A DNA stretch of 10,514 nucleotides from Desulfobacterales bacterium (GCA_020345785.1 CP070771.1:6140714-6151227); one strand, 5' to 3'. Counted from the first letter of the stretch, positions 1 through 6,571 are shown. Notes: a model not told the origin generated them from the letters alone. Made by a program: numbers and translations.

Positions 1-579
1 ACTTTGAATTTTACCAGCCGAAAAACCGGTCGGACATACAGCCAAAAAGCGGTTGTCGGAGAGCCGATCCTGCTGCCGGAGGAAATGGGAACATTTGTCC
101 TCGGCGGTTTCGAGGCTGCCGCCAGTTACAAAGGCCAGAATATCGGTGAGGCCCTGCGCGGAACACTGAAAGCGGCTGACGGTGAACAGCAGGCGGTGCT
201 GTTGCCGCTGCGGTTCCCGAGTTTTGACAAGATGAGGCGTGGGGTTCAGGTCATCTCGGTTGCCGAATTAAAGCAGCGGTTTTTTACCGGCCTGCAGGTA
301 ACCAGAGATCCCGGTGTCGGGTTGGTTTATCTGGGGTTTATCCTGATGATCCTCGGCTGTTACGTGACTTTTTTCATGTCCCATCAGCAGATTTGTGTTG
401 AGGTGGTTGAAAAGGAAAACTGCAGCATCGTCGTTGTTTCAGGCTGGGCCAACAAGAACAAGATGGCCATGCAAAACCGGGTAAAAAAGCTCGCGGTAAA
501 ACTGGCCAAGTTACAGACACCGTCCAAAGAGAACCCTCCAAAGGGAATCCCCCATACCGCGGAATGTGCCAGGTCTTAG
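1..579 (+). CDS. resB: ResB-family cytochrome c biogenesis protein, 3' part
   Basis: ResB (Ccs1) is the membrane partner of CcsB/CcsA in System II cytochrome c maturation, which moves haem across the membrane and attaches it to apocytochrome CxxCH sites. The frame is open from the first base, so the true start lies upstream; about 192 C-terminal residues are present. They show the family's late layout: an extracytoplasmic beta-rich stretch, then the signature around TGLQVTRDPGVGLVYLGF leading into the last membrane helix (VYLGFILMILGCYVTFFMSH), then a short basic cytoplasmic tail rich in Lys. Homologues usually have a W or V where this protein has G in DPGV-G-LVYLG. The gene precedes ccsB on the same strand, as is usual, but the 293-bp spacer is long for this pair and is filled with repeats. 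The family call is secure; the N-terminal membrane helices and periplasmic domain cannot be judged here. Confidence 0.9.
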   Translation, partial: TLNFTSRKTGRTYSQKAVVGEPILLPEEMGTFVLGGFEAAASYKGQNIGEALRGTLKAADGEQQAVLLPLRFPSFDKMRRGVQVISVAELKQRFFTGLQVTRDPGVGLVYLGFILMILGCYVTFFMSHQQICVEVVEKENCSIVVVSGWANKNKMAMQNRVKKLAVKLAKLQTPSKENPPKGIPHTAECARS

Positions 580-580
580 T

Positions 581-615
581 GCACGGGGCAGAGGGCATGG
601 CGCATGGGGCAGAAG
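581..615. repeat. Degenerate heptamer array, G-rich, five units
   Basis: Five consecutive 7-bp units follow the resB stop codon directly, with consensus GCANRGG (first unit gcacggg, fourth unit gcatggg). By hand count, neighbouring units agree at 19 of 28 compared positions. A C-rich array lies in the same spacer at 750-784, in the opposite orientation. Confidence 0.6.
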
Positions 616-627
616 CAATGTAACAAA

Positions 628-671
628 TGAGCTAAAGTGATCTAAAATGACTAAAATGCCTTAAATTAAGG
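628..671. repeat. Degenerate TGAnCTAAAA repeat ending in a palindrome
   Basis: Three to four imperfect units of 9-10 bp start at 628, 638, 648 and 657 (tgagctaaag, tgatctaaaa, tgactaaaa, then a diverged copy). They run into a 6+1+6 palindrome at 659-671 (ccttaaattaagg). There is no coding potential. The unit length differs from the heptamer arrays on either side, so this may be unrelated AT-rich drift. Confidence 0.35.
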
Positions 672-749
672 TTTGTAGTCGTTTTAATTGAAGGGCGGGA
701 ATGACAGTTTTGAATTGTCTTTTAAAAAGATTTTTTTTGATTCTTATAC

Positions 750-784
750 CATTATTCCAGCATTCCAATATTTCATTACTCCAT
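750..784. repeat. Degenerate heptamer array, C-rich, five units
   Basis: Five 7-bp units share a TCCANNAT-like word (cattatt, ccagcat, tccaata and two diverged copies). Read on the other strand they are G-rich, so this array is inverted relative to the one at 581-615. It ends about 90 bp before the ccsB start. This is the weakest of the eight arrays. Confidence 0.4.
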
Positions 785-872
785 CCGGCTTAACAACAAG
801 GGAAGCCTGAAAAACCATATTTTTAACCGGAGAGTAGACAACTATCGACGCTAGATGAAGTGAGGTTAACTG

Positions 873-1712
873 ATGACGAGTTCAAATATATTATCGCTGG
901 TAACATTTATTTATGGCCTGGCAGGTTTTTTATATATTTTTGCCTGGGTTTTTAAAATGACAACCCCCGCCCGGCTGGCGACCTGGGTCGTCATTGCGGG
1001 AATCGTCGGCAACACGGCCGGAATTGCTTTCAGGTGGATCGAATCCTACCAGCTTGGCTTCGGTCATGCCCCGCTGTCGAATCTTTACGAGTCTCTGGTA
1101 TTTTTCGCCTGGACAATTGCCCTAATTTATCTTTTCATCGAACGAAGGTACCAAAACCAAACCATCGGCGCCTTTGCGGCCCCCCTTGCATTTCTGGCGC
1201 TGGCCTACGCGTCCCTTTCTCCCAACATCAGTGATCGGATCCAGCCGCTGCTGCCGGCTTTGAAAAGCAACTGGTTGATCGCGCATGTCATCACCTGCTT
1301 TATCGGTTATGCGGCGTTTGCCATCGCGTTCGGCATCAGCATCATGTACATTTTAAAGCAACGGGATTCTGTGGGAGCCCACAGCTTGCTCGATCGACTT
1401 CCCGACGCCGGAATTCTGGACGAATTGACCCATCAGTTGGTGATGTTCGGATTCCTTTTTCTGACGGCCGGTATCATTACCGGTGCCGTTTGGGCCAATT
1501 CGGCCTGGGGACGTTATTGGGGCTGGGATCCGAAGGAAACCTGGTCGTTGATAACCTGGTTTGTCTATGCCATTCTGCTGCACGCAAGATTGATGCGGGG
1601 CTGGCGCGGCAAGCGCATCGCCCTGATTTCCATCTTCGGGTTTGCAGCGGTCATGTTTACCTATTTTGGGGTAAATTACCTGCCCGGTTTGCACAGCTAC
1701 GGCAGCGTGTGA
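873..1712 (+). CDS. ccsB: Cytochrome c biogenesis protein CcsB (ResC/CcsA family)
   Basis: This is the haem-handling membrane protein of System II, working with ResB to export haem and present it to periplasmic apocytochromes. It has 279 residues, a usual family size, and is almost entirely hydrophobic, with about eight membrane segments. The haem-binding tryptophan-rich WWD motif is intact (WGRYWGWDPKETW, W212 to W224). The conserved histidines expected to flank or ligand haem are present: H65 in GHAPLSNLYES, H138 in LIAHVITCFIGYAAF and H237 in ILLHARL. The ATG at 873 is preceded by a TGAGG-type ribosome site at 861-865, about 7 nt away, which supports this start. Its nearest upstream gene is resB; the next gene downstream is a convergent multihaem cytochrome. 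Nothing essential appears to be missing. Different lineages use the names ccsA, ccsB and resC for this family. Confidence 0.95.
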   Translation: MTSSNILSLVTFIYGLAGFLYIFAWVFKMTTPARLATWVVIAGIVGNTAGIAFRWIESYQLGFGHAPLSNLYESLVFFAWTIALIYLFIERRYQNQTIGAFAAPLAFLALAYASLSPNISDRIQPLLPALKSNWLIAHVITCFIGYAAFAIAFGISIMYILKQRDSVGAHSLLDRLPDAGILDELTHQLVMFGFLFLTAGIITGAVWANSAWGRYWGWDPKETWSLITWFVYAILLHARLMRGWRGKRIALISIFGFAAVMFTYFGVNYLPGLHSYGSV

Positions 1713-1803
1713 TATCTACCACGGTGACACCGCGATTAAAGCGGCGGAGCTTAACTTAAGGTAGCGCAAAGTGATTTTATACGGGATTGGTTTGAGATTG
1801 AAA

Positions 1804-1859
1804 GATGAACGTCCAACATCGAATGAAATAACAGACATCCAGTGCCGAACATTCAACGG
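1804..1859. repeat. Degenerate heptamer array, C-rich orientation
   Basis: About eight 7-bp units; the clearest are gatgaac, gtccaac and atcgaat at 1804-1824, and later units are more diverged. Bases 1807-1825 (gaacgtccaacatcgaatg) are a perfect 19-nt inverted copy of 2027-2045 in the facing array. The far end of the array overlaps the stop codon of a minus-strand gene remnant. Confidence 0.55.
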
Positions 1860-1998
1860 CTATCGCTTCTTTTTTCAACCGATTTGATCATCTTAACGTG
1901 GATCTTAATAAATTCTTCTGATTGCTGTAACATATCATTGAGTAGTTCAGCTTTTTAATGAGTTGGGCACGCTGAATAAGTTCCAACCGTCTCCAATT
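1853..1998 (-). pseudogene. Frameshifted remnant resembling a four-helix-bundle protein C-terminus
   Basis: Two minus-strand reading frames join into one protein-like tail. One frame reads NWRRLELIQRAQLIK (about 1998 down to 1954). The other reads KAELLNDMLQQSEEFIKIHV, then KMIKSVEKRSDSR, and stops at 1853-1855. The frames meet at a run of five A residues (minus strand, 1952-1956), where one added A would restore continuity. The composite looks like the last two helices of the four-helix-bundle family related to the 23S rRNA intervening-sequence protein and bAvd, whose members often end in a YWL-LI-A-LI ... ELL-ES-ELI-IF---IKT pattern. That comparison is from memory, not a search. No N-terminal half is present: the facing heptamer array begins about 20 bp beyond the recognisable part. 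It could instead be chance coding-like sequence, or a sequencing indel in a truncated gene. Confidence 0.45.
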
Positions 1999-2019
1999 CG
2001 GCCCAAGTACCCCTTTTTC

Positions 2020-2061
2020 CATTCAACATTCGATGTTGGACGTTCGATGTTCGACGTTCAT
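2020..2061. repeat. Degenerate heptamer array, YRTTCGA word, six units
   Basis: Six 7-bp units with consensus YRTTCGA; by hand count, neighbouring units agree at 25 of 35 positions. Inside the array, 2031-2044 and 2045-2058 are a tandem 14-bp duplication with a single mismatch. The array faces the one at 1804-1859 in inverted orientation, sharing a perfect 19-nt arm (2027-2045). Confidence 0.7.
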
Positions 2062-2090
2062 TAATTCAATTCCTCTGGAGCTTGCTCCCG

Positions 2091-2112
2091 TCGGCATGGA
2101 GCAACATGCCGA
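2091..2112. other. Short hairpin between convergent genes
   Basis: A perfect 7-bp stem (tcggcat, with atgccga) closes an 8-nt loop. A smaller ggagc/gctcc hairpin sits immediately upstream at 2078-2089. The pair lies between the convergent ends of ccsB and the cytochrome gene, where a bidirectional terminator would be expected, but neither strand has a proper T-tract after the stem. Function is unproven. Confidence 0.3.
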
Positions 2113-2136
2113 AAAATAGTTCAATTGCGTTTTTGG

Positions 2137-4617
2137 CTACTGAAAAAACATTTCGTCGATGCTCTTGAATTTGCGCTTGGCGGCGTCATGGTAGTATTTT
2201 ATCTTAAACGGTGCATCCTTTCCGTGACAGTCTTTGCACACCTCAAATGCCTTCGGGGATCTCAGAAAACTGTCAGCCGCATCACCTTCCGTATTTTCGC
2301 CCGTTCCCTTGAGGACCGATTGAGGATTCCACTGATGAACGTTGTGGCAGGACGGGCATGAAATATTTCCGCTCGCAAGCTTGACCCCGGTATAGCCATG
2401 GAAAAGCGGGAAATACCCGGGTTGGCCCTTTTTGTTCTCTTCCTTGATTTTGACAAGCTTTTCACGGGGGTGCAAATAGACCGGAGGTACTTTGGCTTTT
2501 GCCGCACCCTCCGGTGAGTGACACGCATTGCACATCGTTTCCATGACGTTGTTGCCCATGCCGTACCCCCGGGCCCAGAGGACGATATTGCTGCGGCCGT
2601 TGTGCGTGAGATGACAGACACCGCAGGTGCCGGATTCAAGCGGTGTCTGTCCGACAATATTCTTTGATGAAGGGGCTGTCACCATAAGATCATGCTCGGT
2701 TTTGTCGACGAGACCCTGCGCCGGGTGGCAGTCTTCACAAAGTCTGGCGGAAGGCGAATTTTCCAACCGTAAAAAACTGTTCTGAGAGCTTCCTTCCATT
2801 TCAAAATGCTCCCCACCAAAGTTGGTTAACGGATCCCAGCGATGCGGGTCGTGGCAGGTCGGACAGCTGACAACACCCTCTTTCGATATGGCTCCTTTAA
2901 CGTCGAAAAGCGGCAGGGTTGTGGCCAGACCCTTCTCAGTGGGCGACATGTTTACCGGATGGGAAGGGTCCCGGATCACTTTTTTAGCGGCCGGGCCGTC
3001 CCGGCTGTGGCACTCCAGACACAGATCCGCCGCGATATCCCCGTTCTCAGACGATGGTTTTCTGGCCCACAGAAAAGATTCCCGGGCATTGTGCACCCGA
3101 TGGCAGGTGCCACAGATGCCTGATTCGGAAGGCGTTTGGTTTTTCGTGTTTTTTGTTTCCGGTGCCGTTTTGCTCAGATCGTGTTTGGATCCGGCAACGG
3201 GAAATTTATCCGTATGGCATTCCCGGCAAATTTGCGGTGCCTGTTTTCTTAAAAAGGATGTTCGCCGGTCGGCCGGCGATTCTTTTCCGGCCGCACCTGT
3301 GACTGCGTCGGCGCGCCAGCGATGCGGGTCATGGCAGGTGGTGCACGTCATTTCCCCATTGCGATCCTGAAAACCGAGATTGTTGACAAGGGGCAGATCT
3401 GTAATCGCATTCATATCTGTTTTAACGGGCCGGACCGCCAGAGGGTGCTGCGCACCGCTAAGTGCGGCTTTTTCGGCATTATTGCCCTGACTGTGGCAGC
3501 TCAGACAGAGCCCCTGGGTAAGCGGTTTTTCGATCTCGACCCGGCGGGCCGCTCCGTGGGGCAGATGGCAGGCAGAGCAAACTCCGGCCTGCGCCACGGT
3601 TTCGCCGGCAAGATTTTTTTCTTCAGGCGCCGTAACTGAAAGGTTGTGCTTGGTCTCAGCAATGATCTGCTTATCCGCATGACAGGTCAGGCACAATGCG
3701 GATTGTTGAGCGTTTTGGATGAGAAGCTGCTGCCGGTTAATATCATTCCGATGAATTTTGTGACAGCTCTGGCAGATTATTTCGCCATCGTGGCCCACGC
3801 GGGCGCCTTCTTCAATAAGCGCATCGGGTATCCGGGCTGTCGTCGGCTTGACGTTGATGACATGAAAAGGCTTTTTACTGCCGTTCGGGGTGCGATAGTC
3901 CTTATCGGCGTGACATTCCAGGCAAAGACTGGAATCCTTGCCGCTGGCAAGCAGATAATTCTCATACTTTGCCCCGTGAGCCGTGTGACAGGTTTCGCAT
4001 ACCAGCTGATTAGTCTTATCTCCCTCCAACGCACCACGCTCGATCAGATTACGGGGAATTTCCTGCTTGACGGTATCCAGCGGGTGATTGCGGACTTTGG
4101 TTGTATCGGTCATCTGCGGGTGGCACATGCGGCACATGGCCGAATTGCGGTTGGAGGTTCGCATGAAAATCGTTTCCTTGCTGTCCGGCCCGCTGGGCAC
4201 TCCGTGGGCGGTGTGACAGGTGGCACATACCATGTTGCCCTTTTCATCCAGTGTAAAAATAGCGGGTATCTCCATGTGGTCGGGCGGCGGCGCGTTGGTT
4301 TTGTGCTGAGCCGTCTGGTAGGCCCGGGCGCGGGAATCCGCAATACTGCCGTCATGACAGGAAAAGCACATTTCAGGGGTGGCAACCCTTTTTTCAGCCG
4401 TATAGTCGACGAGATCCGACCCGCGGCCTTCAATAAAAAAAGTATCAATCCAGCGATAATGGCAGATAGCGCAGGACTTGGCTGAATTGGGATTTCGCGG
4501 CGGTTCTACTTGTGCATAGGAGAGGTTGCACAAAAAAATTGAAAAAAAGATTATTGAAACAAGCCTGCCAACCCGTGGAAAGATGAATGAATCGATTAAA
4601 GTAAAACTTTTAACCAT
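2137..4617 (-). CDS. Secreted 20-haem c-type cytochrome (doubled CxxCH family)
   Basis: An 826-residue cytochrome that probably carries electrons outside the cytoplasmic membrane. The N-terminus is a Sec-type signal peptide: basic start, hydrophobic core (LVSIIFFSIFLC), likely cleavage after SYA at residue 35. Twenty CxxCH haem sites follow, their first Cys at 49, 84, 131, 162, 207, 232, 282, 309, 347, 371, 425, 464, 502, 533, 585, 627, 665, 696, 754 and 794. Many extra His residues could serve as distal ligands. Residues 131-320 hold three dihaem repeats of about 75 residues (CATCHTAHG, CETCHTAHG, CQSCHKIH). Residues 322-800 hold three tandem tetrahaem modules of about 160 residues, each marked by H-L-VTAP--KN, SG-CG-CH--HN and CH-PHRW. 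There is no second membrane segment or lipobox. The nearby ResB/CcsB pair could mature it. Partner and acceptor are unknown; an extracellular or outer-membrane conduit role is an inference. Confidence 0.93.
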   Translation of the reverse strand: MVKSFTLIDSFIFPRVGRLVSIIFFSIFLCNLSYAQVEPPRNPNSAKSCAICHYRWIDTFFIEGRGSDLVDYTAEKRVATPEMCFSCHDGSIADSRARAYQTAQHKTNAPPPDHMEIPAIFTLDEKGNMVCATCHTAHGVPSGPDSKETIFMRTSNRNSAMCRMCHPQMTDTTKVRNHPLDTVKQEIPRNLIERGALEGDKTNQLVCETCHTAHGAKYENYLLASGKDSSLCLECHADKDYRTPNGSKKPFHVINVKPTTARIPDALIEEGARVGHDGEIICQSCHKIHRNDINRQQLLIQNAQQSALCLTCHADKQIIAETKHNLSVTAPEEKNLAGETVAQAGVCSACHLPHGAARRVEIEKPLTQGLCLSCHSQGNNAEKAALSGAQHPLAVRPVKTDMNAITDLPLVNNLGFQDRNGEMTCTTCHDPHRWRADAVTGAAGKESPADRRTSFLRKQAPQICRECHTDKFPVAGSKHDLSKTAPETKNTKNQTPSESGICGTCHRVHNARESFLWARKPSSENGDIAADLCLECHSRDGPAAKKVIRDPSHPVNMSPTEKGLATTLPLFDVKGAISKEGVVSCPTCHDPHRWDPLTNFGGEHFEMEGSSQNSFLRLENSPSARLCEDCHPAQGLVDKTEHDLMVTAPSSKNIVGQTPLESGTCGVCHLTHNGRSNIVLWARGYGMGNNVMETMCNACHSPEGAAKAKVPPVYLHPREKLVKIKEENKKGQPGYFPLFHGYTGVKLASGNISCPSCHNVHQWNPQSVLKGTGENTEGDAADSFLRSPKAFEVCKDCHGKDAPFKIKYYHDAAKRKFKSIDEMFFQ

Positions 4618-4632
4618 TGGAATAGATGGGAG

Positions 4633-4638
4633 CTCCTT
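4633..4638 (-). promoter_or_regulatory. Ribosome binding site of the cytochrome gene, unusually spaced
   Basis: AAGGAG on the minus strand is a strong Shine-Dalgarno sequence, but 15 nt separate it from the ATG at 4617, longer than usual. An in-frame ATT at 4623-4621 lies at the ideal 9-nt distance. ATT is a very rare start codon, so ATG is kept. Either choice leaves the signal peptide intact. Confidence 0.55.
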
Positions 4639-4651
4639 AATTTCGAATAAT

Positions 4652-4777
4652 TGGTACTGGCTGCCGGCTGCTGGATGCTGGTTATCTGTTATTAGTTATT
4701 GTGTGCTGGGTACTGGATACTCGGCACTGGTTGCTCGATACTGGTCGCAGGTCGCTGGTCTCTTGTTTGTAGTTGCT
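4652..4777. repeat. Long degenerate heptamer array, about 18 units
   Basis: An almost unbroken 7-bp periodicity with consensus GGNTRCT runs for about 126 bp, with units such as ggatgct (4673), gggtact (4708), ggatact (4715), ggttgct (4729) and agttgct (4771). Units 5-7 drift to a GTTATT word. The array ends only 14 bp from the cytochrome ribosome site, so it must lie in that gene's promoter region or 5' leader. Bases 4688-4701 form a perfect 14-nt inverted repeat with 4892-4905 in the C-rich array beyond. Because seven is not a multiple of three, this is not a coding repeat. Confidence 0.75.
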
Positions 4778-4883
4778 TGCCTATGGCCATTGGCGAAGCA
4801 GTTATATGAAGACAATCTACCATCTAAAGTGCTTTAAGTAAACTGTTTCCAATTACCTAAAAAGAAAAGATGGGATTCTGAGT

Positions 4884-4925
4884 CCAATAACCAATAACTA
4901 ATAACCCGCACCCCGCACCTCGCAA
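4884..4925. repeat. Degenerate heptamer array, C-rich, six units
   Basis: The units are ccaataa twice, ctaataa, cccgcac twice and ctcgcaa. By hand count, neighbouring units agree at 27 of 35 positions, the cleanest array in the window. It is inverted relative to 4652-4777. The 106 bp between the two arrays hold no recognisable gene. Confidence 0.7.
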
Positions 4926-4983
4926 CCTAATTAATTCGCCTTGAAAAATAGCATATTCGGGGTTGTATATGGCTCTTTGAAAA

Positions 4984-5052
4984 ATGAAGTAACTTGTTTG
5001 CTCGAAGCGCTGGCGGTTTAATTACTTTATGCGGCGCATTTTTTTCTTTTTT
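4984..5052 (+). terminator. Stem-loops followed by a T-tract, possible terminator or small RNA end
   Basis: A 9-bp stem with one G-T pair joins 4984-4992 to 5022-5030. It overlaps a small ATGC-GGC-GCAT hairpin (5029-5039) that runs into 13 T residues broken by a single C (5039-5052). This is the only strong T-tract after a stem in the window, reading on the plus strand. No plus-strand gene precedes it, so if it works it would end a small RNA or antisense transcript. The terminal stem is only 4 bp. Confidence 0.3.
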
Positions 5053-5281
5053 ATTTCATACAGCAAAAAAATAAAGAGACATGCCGGGTATTAACAAACT
5101 GAAATTTCTGCCACTCTTCGATTTTTAAAAGGACAATTCGATCTTCAGATGCCTTTGTGATTCATCATTATTTAAATAAGGTAATTAATCCGCCCGGACA
5201 ACATAGAGCATTCTCGTCAGTTTCAGTTGAACCATTGTGCTTTATTCAAACCTATTTTTGCTATTTTGCAGGGCGGAGTAA
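5053..5281. other. Gene-free AT-rich spacer downstream of the dehydrogenase
   Basis: No plausible gene, repeat array or promoter was found here. The only structure noted is a 7-bp inverted repeat (tccgccc at 5189-5195, gggcgga at 5271-5277) reaching the end of the dehydrogenase gene. It is too widely spaced, and lacks a T-tract, to be called a terminator. Confidence 0.5.
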
Positions 5282-6562
5282 TCACCGCAGCACGATCTTT
5301 CCCAGGTCCCCGCTCCAGGCGGCTTCCAGGACCGGCCCCATGAATTGATCAACCAGATCGGCGGTTAGTGGGACCGGCATGTTTTGCAGTTTGCTTTCGA
5401 GCTGGGGATCTTTGGCGGCGGTGAGTATTTTTTCCATTACGGCGCGATCAATGCCCTCTATTTCGGACAGCATGGTGGGAAAACCGATTTTACGGTTAAA
5501 AGACAAAATTCCGGCTGCGACCGTCCGGCCCAGATCTTTGGCTGAAAGCGCATCCAGTTCCGCCTCAATATAACCGTGCCGTTTGAAAATAGCTCCGATT
5601 TTTCGGACGCGTTCTTCCACGGCGGGTGCAAAAAAGACCGTGTAATAAGGATTCATCAGAGCGCAGGCCCGCCCGTGGCTTAAATATTTAACCAGCGAAA
5701 AGCTGTTTAGATGCGGTCCGCTCGTACCGCCGACCATGATGGCATAGCCGCCCAGGTCGGTACCCAGGGCCACCTGCTCGCGGGCGGCCGAATCCTCCGG
5801 TTTTTCTGCCAGAACGGCCAGACCGGCCACGATGAGTTCAATACCCGCCAGCGCGATTTTTTCGATCCGATTCACCCCGTCGCCTTTGGCGCCCAGATAA
5901 ACTTCAATGCAGTGGCTGAAGCCGTCCATCCCGCCGTCGAGGGTTAGCGACATGGGCTGGGAAGCGGTCAGTCCGTAATCGAAAACAGCTTTGGGCGGCA
6001 CGATGGCCTCGTCGATGATCAACTTTTTTTGGCCTTTGACCGGATCGGTGATGTTGGAGTATTTTGTCAGGTGGGCCGAGGAGCTGGCGGCGGTCATTAC
6101 GGCGACGATCGGCAGCACCTTGCGGCCTGCGCTTTCACAGACTTTAGTGACTTCACCAAGGCCAAAGTAAGGATCCAGCTCGGCCTCAATATCGCCCAAC
6201 GTCGCCAGAACGGCTGCGGCTTTGCAGGCATCGATGCCCGAACCGGACTCAAGGGATACGATTACATCCGGCTTCTTGTGGAGGATATGTCCCTGCAGTC
6301 GATAGACGTCTTCGCGCGGCGCATTGGGTGCGGCCCCCTGGACCGGTCCCAGTACTTCAACGCCGTTGGCCTTCAGAGAAGCCGTCACCTGCTCCAGTGC
6401 CGGCTTGAGCCAAGCCGAGGACAGCCGGCTGACCAGCAGCGCCCGTTGGCCGATTTCCGCCGTCATAAGACCGACGCGATCCAGCACACCGCTACCGAAC
6501 GCATAATCCTTCCCTTTAAACTCAACGATTAAGGCTTTAGCTTCTCCAACCAAGTTTTCCAT
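5282..6562 (-). CDS. Iron-containing (group III) alcohol dehydrogenase
   Basis: A 426-residue NAD(P)-dependent, metal-dependent alcohol dehydrogenase or aldehyde reductase, cytoplasmic, of the family of FucO, DhaT and butanol dehydrogenases. The substrate cannot be told from sequence. Numbering from the TTG codon just upstream, the N-terminal nucleotide domain carries SLESGSGIDACKAAA (104-118), matching the GGGSxxDxAK region, and VMTAASSSAHLTKYSNITD (156-174). The C-terminal metal domain has D214 and H218 in DGGMDGFSHCIE, plus H285 and H297 in GPHLNSFSLVKYLSHGRA. The last two histidines are 12 apart, not the usual 14, and the standard GxxHAxAHxxG sequence is replaced. From memory this GPHLNSFSLV-LSHGRA form recurs in a subfamily found in anaerobes, so it is likely functional. 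ATG at 6562 is preferred over TTG at 6565 because AGGAGG lies 9 nt upstream. The gene stands alone, with no same-strand neighbour closer than the cytochrome, 664 bp away. Confidence 0.9.
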   Translation of the reverse strand: MENLVGEAKALIVEFKGKDYAFGSGVLDRVGLMTAEIGQRALLVSRLSSAWLKPALEQVTASLKANGVEVLGPVQGAAPNAPREDVYRLQGHILHKKPDVIVSLESGSGIDACKAAAVLATLGDIEAELDPYFGLGEVTKVCESAGRKVLPIVAVMTAASSSAHLTKYSNITDPVKGQKKLIIDEAIVPPKAVFDYGLTASQPMSLTLDGGMDGFSHCIEVYLGAKGDGVNRIEKIALAGIELIVAGLAVLAEKPEDSAAREQVALGTDLGGYAIMVGGTSGPHLNSFSLVKYLSHGRACALMNPYYTVFFAPAVEERVRKIGAIFKRHGYIEAELDALSAKDLGRTVAAGILSFNRKIGFPTMLSEIEGIDRAVMEKILTAAKDPQLESKLQNMPVPLTADLVDQFMGPVLEAAWSGDLGKIVLR

Positions 6563-6571
6563 CAATTTTTT

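Noticed and set aside
2091..2112. Hairpin as a firm bidirectional terminator of ccsB and the cytochrome gene
   Set aside because: The stem is good but T-tracts are missing on both strands, so it is listed only as a hairpin.
3646..4485. Long plus-strand open frame of 279 codons
   Set aside because: It lies wholly opposite the cytochrome gene, whose 20 CxxCH motifs and repeat structure are unmistakable; the opposite frame has no recognisable domain.
4526..4837. Plus-strand open frame of 103 codons across the long heptamer array
   Set aside because: Its apparent Trp/Leu-rich peptide comes from the 7-bp repeat read in three frames; it also overlaps the cytochrome signal-peptide region.
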